Origin: Flagellimonas hadalis
GTDB taxonomy: Bacteria; Bacteroidota; Bacteroidia; Flavobacteriales; Flavobacteriaceae
NCBI RefSeq assembly: GCF_007785775.2
Contig: NZ_VNIK02000001.1
Location: 62,001 to 126,000 of the forward strand
Length of the DNA: 64,000 bases
Reading direction: 5' to 3'
A program made the position numbers and the translations under genes. The notes beneath the pieces were generated by a model. It worked only from the letters and a program-made list of their open reading frames with translations. It did no database searches and was not told the DNA's origin. Shown here piece by piece: positions 59,795 through 64,000 of this stretch (position 1 is the first letter of the stretch; each line of letters begins with the position of its first letter).

Positions 59795-60832
59795 TCAATA
59801 GCTTGTATCGTCCAATTTGACCTTACCATGGAAAGTCTTATATAAAAAAAGAAAATACCCAGCCAAAAGCGGTGCTCCAATAAGGACTATGGTCAACATT
59901 ATACCTAGGGACTTCTGTGAAGAGGCAGCATTGTAAATGGTAACACTATGTGCTGGGTCTATTGTGGAGGGCAGTAAAACCGGGTATAGCTGAAAAGCAA
60001 CCAACATCAACAAAAAAGCCATGGTCAATGAGGAAAATACCAAGGCGGGTGCATATTTCTTTTTGGATACGAGTCTAGGTACATTGGCAACGGCCAAAAA
60101 AGCCAAGATTGGCAATATGAAAAAAACTGGGTTTGCTTTAAAATTATCGGTTACACCAGGAAGATAGATAAGGGTGTAAAATGATGTAAACGCAAAACTA
60201 AGTATAAAGAAAATCATGCCTTTTTTAAGTAGAAATGTTAATCTGGCGTGCAAATGTCCTTCGGTTTTCAACAACAAAAAAATAGCGCCTTGCGTCATGA
60301 ATATTGATAGTGTTGTTAAGCCGACCATAATTGCGTAGGGGTTTAGGAAAGAGAAGAAAATACCACCTTGGTAGCTAAAATTTTCGCCGATTTCAAAACC
60401 CTGTAATATATTTCCCAGTACCACACCTAATAAAAAGGCAATGAGTATGTTGGAGGTAAAGTAAATGACATCCCAAGTTTTTCGCCACCATTTCATTTCT
60501 TCCGCACTTCGGAATTTTATGGCGGCAGAACGTAGCACCAGCAACATTAAGAAGAGCATAAAGGGAATGTACATGGCAGATAGCATAGTGGCATACATTA
60601 CGGGAAATCCGGCGAACAACGCACCACCACCAATAATGAGCCATACCTGATTGGCGTCCCATAAAGGTCCAATGGCGTTAATGGCGATACGACGGCTTAA
60701 GTCTTTTTTAAAGAACAGGTGCCATGCTCCGGCACCGTAATCAAATCCCTCCAAAATGGCGTATCCGGAAAATAAAAGGCCTACAACTAAGTACCAAAGC
60801 GTTGGATAATCTATACCTAAAAAAGTTTCCAT
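59795..60832 (-). CDS. cydB: Cytochrome bd-type quinol oxidase subunit II
   Basis: 345 residues with eight to nine membrane segments. LLFSGYAILEGFDYGAGAWH, IGPLWDANQVWLIIGGGALF and ALLAGYFLFLYKTF-like ends are the CydB pattern. It pairs with CydA to reduce oxygen with quinol. The start is 12 bp after the cydA stop. Confidence 0.95.
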   Translation of the reverse strand: METFLGIDYPTLWYLVVGLLFSGYAILEGFDYGAGAWHLFFKKDLSRRIAINAIGPLWDANQVWLIIGGGALFAGFPVMYATMLSAMYIPFMLFLMLLVLRSAAIKFRSAEEMKWWRKTWDVIYFTSNILIAFLLGVVLGNILQGFEIGENFSYQGGIFFSFLNPYAIMVGLTTLSIFMTQGAIFLLLKTEGHLHARLTFLLKKGMIFFILSFAFTSFYTLIYLPGVTDNFKANPVFFILPILAFLAVANVPRLVSKKKYAPALVFSSLTMAFLLMLVAFQLYPVLLPSTIDPAHSVTIYNAASSQKSLGIMLTIVLIGAPLLAGYFLFLYKTFHGKVKLDDTSY

Positions 60833-60844
60833 ATGATTCTCTTA

Positions 60845-62191
60845 TTAAATGATTTCTAATGCATTTTTAGCTTCATCGTAGGGCCCTTGTTTTATTTTTT
60901 TGTTCAAAGAATACATAAACAATAGAAAGAGTAAGGTATAGACCACAAGGAACAGTATCAGCGAAAATAGTATTTGATTGGAAGAGACTTCTTGGGAAAA
61001 GCCCTCGCTTGTTCTTAAATGTCCGTAGACAATCCATGGCTGTCTGCCCATCTCTGCGGCAAACCATCCCACCTGATTTGCTATTTGGGGCAAGAGCACG
61101 GAAAATGCAAAAATTCGCAGTAGCCATTTTTTATCAAATAGTGTTCCTTTCCACCAGAGATAGCTGGCATATAGGGTGAGGCCTATCAAAAACATTCCAA
61201 TTGAAATCATGATGTGATAAAATTGAAAAACGGCATTCACCTGACTCGGCCTATCTTCCTCAGGGAATGCATTTAAACCCGTCACAGGCTCCTCAAAATC
61301 CTGATGCACCAAAAAAGACAGACCGCCTGGCACCTTAATACCTGTCACTTCCTGCGTTTGGTTGTCCACCCACCCAAAGAGGTATAGGTCTGCTGGAGCA
61401 GAGGGTTCGTAGTGTCCTTCCATTGCAGCCAATTTTGCTGGCTGGTTCTCTGCAACGCCATCCGCGGAACTATGGCCTGATACCAATTGTGTCAACGAGA
61501 TTAAGGTTGCCACCCCCAAGGCTATTTTAAATGCCTTCTTGGAGATTTCTATATATCTGCCCTTCAAAAGGTAATACGCATGTACACTTAGGACTAAAAA
61601 CGCCCCTGCCAAAAAGGCTCCTTGCCACACATGAACAATTCTATCAACACTAGAGGGATTAAAAACCATGGCCCAAAAATCGGTGACCTCTGCTCTTGCA
61701 TTAAACCCCTCACCAACGATGTGATAGCCTGCTGGAGTCTGTTGCCAGCTATTGGCCACTACAATCCAAACGGCTGAGAACATAGATCCCAAAAACACCC
61801 CTATTGCCGATATAAAATGTACTTTGGGAGATACGCGATTCCAACCAAATATCAAAACCCCTAAAAATGCACTTTCCAAACCAAAGGCAAATAATCCCTC
61901 AGCAGCTAAGGCACTACCAAAAATATCGCCAACGTACCTAGAGTATACCGCCCAGTTGGTCCCAAATTCAAATTCCATGATAATTCCGGTAGCCACACCG
62001 ATACCAAAGGTTATGGCAAATATTTTTAGCCAAAAGCGTGTGAGAACCTCATAATGTTTGTTTCCGGTTTTAAGGTAAAGCCCCTCCATAATCACCATAA
62101 TAAGGCCAATACCAATACTAAGGGGTGGATAGATATAATGAAAAGCTACCGTGAAGGCAAATTGTATCCGAGCGAGGATTTCAGTTTCCAT
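60845..62191 (-). CDS. cydA: Cytochrome bd-type quinol oxidase subunit I
   Basis: 449 residues from ATG 62191 (a TTG at 62212 would add seven). The haem ligand His of VAFHYIYPPLSIG is at residue 18, FGTNWAVYSRYVGDIFGSALAAEG and the signature GWFAAEMGRQPW are intact. The Q-loop (about 250-320) is short, as in the Bacillus-type enzymes. Terminal oxidase of the inner membrane with high oxygen affinity and, in this family, resistance to sulfide. Dyad-driven promoter just upstream. Confidence 0.97.
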   Translation of the reverse strand: METEILARIQFAFTVAFHYIYPPLSIGIGLIMVIMEGLYLKTGNKHYEVLTRFWLKIFAITFGIGVATGIIMEFEFGTNWAVYSRYVGDIFGSALAAEGLFAFGLESAFLGVLIFGWNRVSPKVHFISAIGVFLGSMFSAVWIVVANSWQQTPAGYHIVGEGFNARAEVTDFWAMVFNPSSVDRIVHVWQGAFLAGAFLVLSVHAYYLLKGRYIEISKKAFKIALGVATLISLTQLVSGHSSADGVAENQPAKLAAMEGHYEPSAPADLYLFGWVDNQTQEVTGIKVPGGLSFLVHQDFEEPVTGLNAFPEEDRPSQVNAVFQFYHIMISIGMFLIGLTLYASYLWWKGTLFDKKWLLRIFAFSVLLPQIANQVGWFAAEMGRQPWIVYGHLRTSEGFSQEVSSNQILFSLILFLVVYTLLFLLFMYSLNKKIKQGPYDEAKNALEII

Positions 62192-62210
62192 AGTGTTGAA
62201 AATTTGACTC

Positions 62211-62253
62211 AAAGGTATTTGGCATGGTGTTTATATCAAGTAACCCCAGTTAC
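62211..62253 (-). promoter_or_regulatory. CRP/FNR-type promoter of cydAB
   Basis: Dyad GTAAC-CCCA-GTTAC (62240-62253) and, 22 nt after it on the minus strand, TACCTTTG (62211-62218), a perfect TAnnTTTG box. The centre would lie near -41 from the start of transcription, as for class II activators. Confidence 0.75.
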
Positions 62254-62277
62254 ATAAAACAGGTAAAAGTGAACTTT

Positions 62278-63606
62278 TTAAATGAAATCCTTAACGTTTT
62301 CACTGAGGTCAAAAATGGTTGTATTCCTAAGTCCATGCTCTAGAATACTGCTTCCCGCCGCACTCCTGTAGCCACCTGCGCAATGTACCACAATGGGCTT
62401 ATTTGTAGGTATTTCATTCATCGTATCCCTCAATTCGTTCAAAGGATGTGCAATTGACTGCTCAAAAAACTTTCCATCATTTAACTCACTTTGGTTTCTA
62501 ATGTCAACAATAGTATAATTAGATGGGTTGTTTTGAAAATCCTCCAGATTCAAAATGGCGCTTTTTACCAAATGTTCCTTGCCCAATGTAATGATGGATT
62601 GTAATTGTGTTTCGTACCCAATCTTGGATACTCTTTCCAAGATATTGGATAAATCCTTTGGATTTCCGATAACCAAATGAAACGGCTCTTTAGGCGCTAC
62701 GATTGAACCCAGCCAAGTTTCAAATTTATCATTTTCGGAAACCGCCATAATGTTGATGCTTCCCTGCAGGTGGCCTTTTTTAAATTGGCTTTCATCCCGT
62801 ACATCCACTATTAAGCCATCCGTATCGGTATTTAATCGAAGGGGTATTTTGGCTAGGGAGGTTCTCAGATTTTCAGGACCTTGTCTGTTGGTGTCCACAT
62901 TGAACCCAAAATAGGATGGGATAAAGGGCTGACTGTCCAAAATGGTATGTACGAATTCTTCTTTTGATTGTGGTTTAAATGCCCAGTTGCCCATTCTTTC
63001 ATTGCCCAGGGTGCTGCTGTTGTCGGAGCTAAGGTTTTTTCCGCACAAGGATCCCGCGCCATGGGCAGGGAATACCAGGGCTTCATCGGGTAAGTCCTTG
63101 AATTTATTTTGGATGGTATCGTACATCATTTCGGCCAGTTCTTGACGCTTCGCGGTCATATTACCTGCTTTTTCGCGTAAATCTGGTCTTCCCACATCCC
63201 CAATAAAAAGGGTGTCACCAGTAAATAGTGCGGTTTTTCCATCTTTTTCTGCAACAATGGTAATGCTGTCAGGAGAGTGCCCTGGGGTATTCAAGGCCGA
63301 GATTTTGATATTACCTACCATAATGCTTTGGCCTTCATCAAAAGGTTCGTGTTCATAGTCGGCACCCAAATCTTTACTGTGATAAATAGGGGCTCCTGTT
63401 TCGTTGTGTATTTGTAAATGGGAACTCACAAAATCGGCATGTGGATGGGTTTCTATAACCGCGGTTATTTTGGCATCATGATCCTTCGCAAAAGCATAAT
63501 ACTGCATCGGATTTCTTTCAGGATCTATAACGGCCATTTCACCATTGTCCACGATGGCATAAGAATAGTGGGCCAAGGGTTTGTATTCAAACTGTTTTAT
63601 TTCCAT
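62278..63606 (-). CDS. MBL-fold hydrolase with rhodanese domains (persulfide dioxygenase type)
   Basis: 442 residues from ATG 63606 (a longer frame reaches 63648 but lacks support). Beta-lactamase fold with THPHADFVSSH in place of the usual HxHxDH, GHSPDSITIV, FTGDTLFIGDVGRPDL and FPAHGAGSLCG; this form of motif is that of ETHE1/BlhB-type persulfide dioxygenases. One degenerate (about 255-345) and one C-terminal rhodanese with active-site Cys in VVHCAGGYRSAAG. It would process the sulfane sulfur made by the SQR-like enzyme. Followed by cydA on the same strand. Confidence 0.9.
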   Translation of the reverse strand: MEIKQFEYKPLAHYSYAIVDNGEMAVIDPERNPMQYYAFAKDHDAKITAVIETHPHADFVSSHLQIHNETGAPIYHSKDLGADYEHEPFDEGQSIMVGNIKISALNTPGHSPDSITIVAEKDGKTALFTGDTLFIGDVGRPDLREKAGNMTAKRQELAEMMYDTIQNKFKDLPDEALVFPAHGAGSLCGKNLSSDNSSTLGNERMGNWAFKPQSKEEFVHTILDSQPFIPSYFGFNVDTNRQGPENLRTSLAKIPLRLNTDTDGLIVDVRDESQFKKGHLQGSINIMAVSENDKFETWLGSIVAPKEPFHLVIGNPKDLSNILERVSKIGYETQLQSIITLGKEHLVKSAILNLEDFQNNPSNYTIVDIRNQSELNDGKFFEQSIAHPLNELRDTMNEIPTNKPIVVHCAGGYRSAAGSSILEHGLRNTTIFDLSENVKDFI

Positions 63607-63659
63607 AGAATAATGTTTTAAAGGGCACCTTAAAAGCAAGATGCCCATGATGAAAGTTA

Positions 63660-64000
63660 TTAAATTGTTTTTTTAGCCAAGTACCAATCCACTTTTTCCA
63701 AGGAATCATCTGCCAAACGCGCATTCAGTTCATCCAAGGTTTTTGGAGCGCCCACAATTACCTTGTCTCCTTTTTTCCAATCCAATGGCATAGCGACTTT
63801 ATGCTCATCAGAAGTTTGAAGGGCCTCCAAAGCTCTGAGAATCTCGTCCATGTTACGTCCAACGTTCAATGGATAGTACATGACCAATCTAATCTTTTTG
63901 GATGGGTCGATAAAGAATACCGCCCTTACCGCGGCAGTTTCGCTCTCGTTGGGCTGAAGCATTCCGTATAATTTGGAAACCTTCATGTCCAAATCAGCAA
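63660..64000 (-). CDS. 1-Cys peroxiredoxin (Prx6 type), N-terminus outside window
   Basis: The C-terminal 113 codons of a peroxiredoxin: KVSKLYGMLQPNESETAAVR, AVFFIDPSKKIRLVMYYPLN and VAMPLDWKKGDKVIVGAP are the Prx6 dimer-end pattern. The peroxidatic Cys is upstream of the right edge. It is 53 bp upstream of the MBL-rhodanese gene on the same strand, so both probably share an operon for peroxide and persulfide handling. Confidence 0.88.
   Translation of the reverse strand, partial: ADLDMKVSKLYGMLQPNESETAAVRAVFFIDPSKKIRLVMYYPLNVGRNMDEILRALEALQTSDEHKVAMPLDWKKGDKVIVGAPKTLDELNARLADDSLEKVDWYLAKKTI

Noticed and set aside
1-64000. tRNA, rRNA or riboswitch genes
   Set aside because: No cloverleaf with a TTC loop or conserved ribosomal RNA sequence was recognised on either strand; a dedicated search could still find small RNAs.

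Overview
The window comes from a marine-type Flavobacteriaceae bacterium (Bacteroidota, near Muricauda/Maribacter; genus is a guess). Supporting this: SusC/SusD with a FecR/ECF pair, type IX secretion cargo with a gliding-motility C-terminal domain next to PorP/SprF and OmpA-family genes, DUF4249 with a TonB receptor, TPR and propeller sensor kinases, an XRE-cupin regulator, a bd oxidase with a CydB of 345 residues, and TAnnTTTG-like promoter elements. No rRNA, tRNA or CRISPR array was seen.

Layout. 1-4.7 kb (minus strand): ABCG-like ABC ATPase (cut by the left edge), M48 protease, LuxR-type response regulator, TPR sensor kinase and a tiny lipoprotein. 4.8-9.1 kb: an unrecognised gene tail-to-tail with a very large membrane NACHT-type NTPase that carries a PA-IL-like lectin segment and a complete glycerophosphodiester phosphodiesterase (GDPD) domain; this is the most unusual gene here. 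9.3-12.7 kb: small lipoproteins and membrane proteins of unknown role and a Kelch-like propeller lipoprotein. 12.8-18.6 kb: a patchwork of lipoprotein alpha/beta hydrolase, DoxX, truncated VOC and DoxX-like genes, AzoR, an OxyR-type regulator with both redox cysteines, a secreted esterase and a decayed dps.

18.7-30.6 kb: a nutrient-uptake locus with XRE-cupin regulator, HpnZ-like alcohol dehydrogenase, DUF5690/MFS transporter, ECF sigma, SusD, SusC with STN domain, FecR anti-sigma and an exported calcineurin-like phosphoesterase. Together these suggest uptake and breakdown of a phosphorus-containing organic compound (inference). 30.8-36.3 kb: a glycosyltransferase fragment broken by a 150-bp repeat, a DUF4249/TonB-receptor pair and a membrane AraC regulator. 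36.8-37.8 kb: AT-rich gene wreckage and an integrase fragment.

38-53.3 kb: a response regulator and propeller-type sensor kinase face an adhesin/type IX secretion operon: repeat adhesin, 1373-residue beta-helix/LamG-like protein, CHU_C-tagged protein, PorP/SprF and OmpA-TPR-SPOR. A perfect 22-bp palindrome lies in the shared promoter region. 53.3-58.1 kb: PnuC, a zinc-ribbon protein, a thioredoxin-like lipoprotein, two more 150-bp repeats, an orphan RHS tip with a small membrane partner, and IS256 and HTH remnants.

58.2-64 kb (minus strand): sulfide:quinone oxidoreductase-like flavoprotein, cydB, cydA, an MBL-rhodanese protein and a 1-Cys peroxiredoxin (cut by the right edge). The flavoprotein and cydA share a promoter layout: a GTAAC-N4-GTTAC dyad exactly 22 nt ahead of a TAnnTTTR box. 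This suggests one CRP/FNR-type regulator coordinates sulfide oxidation and bd-type respiration.
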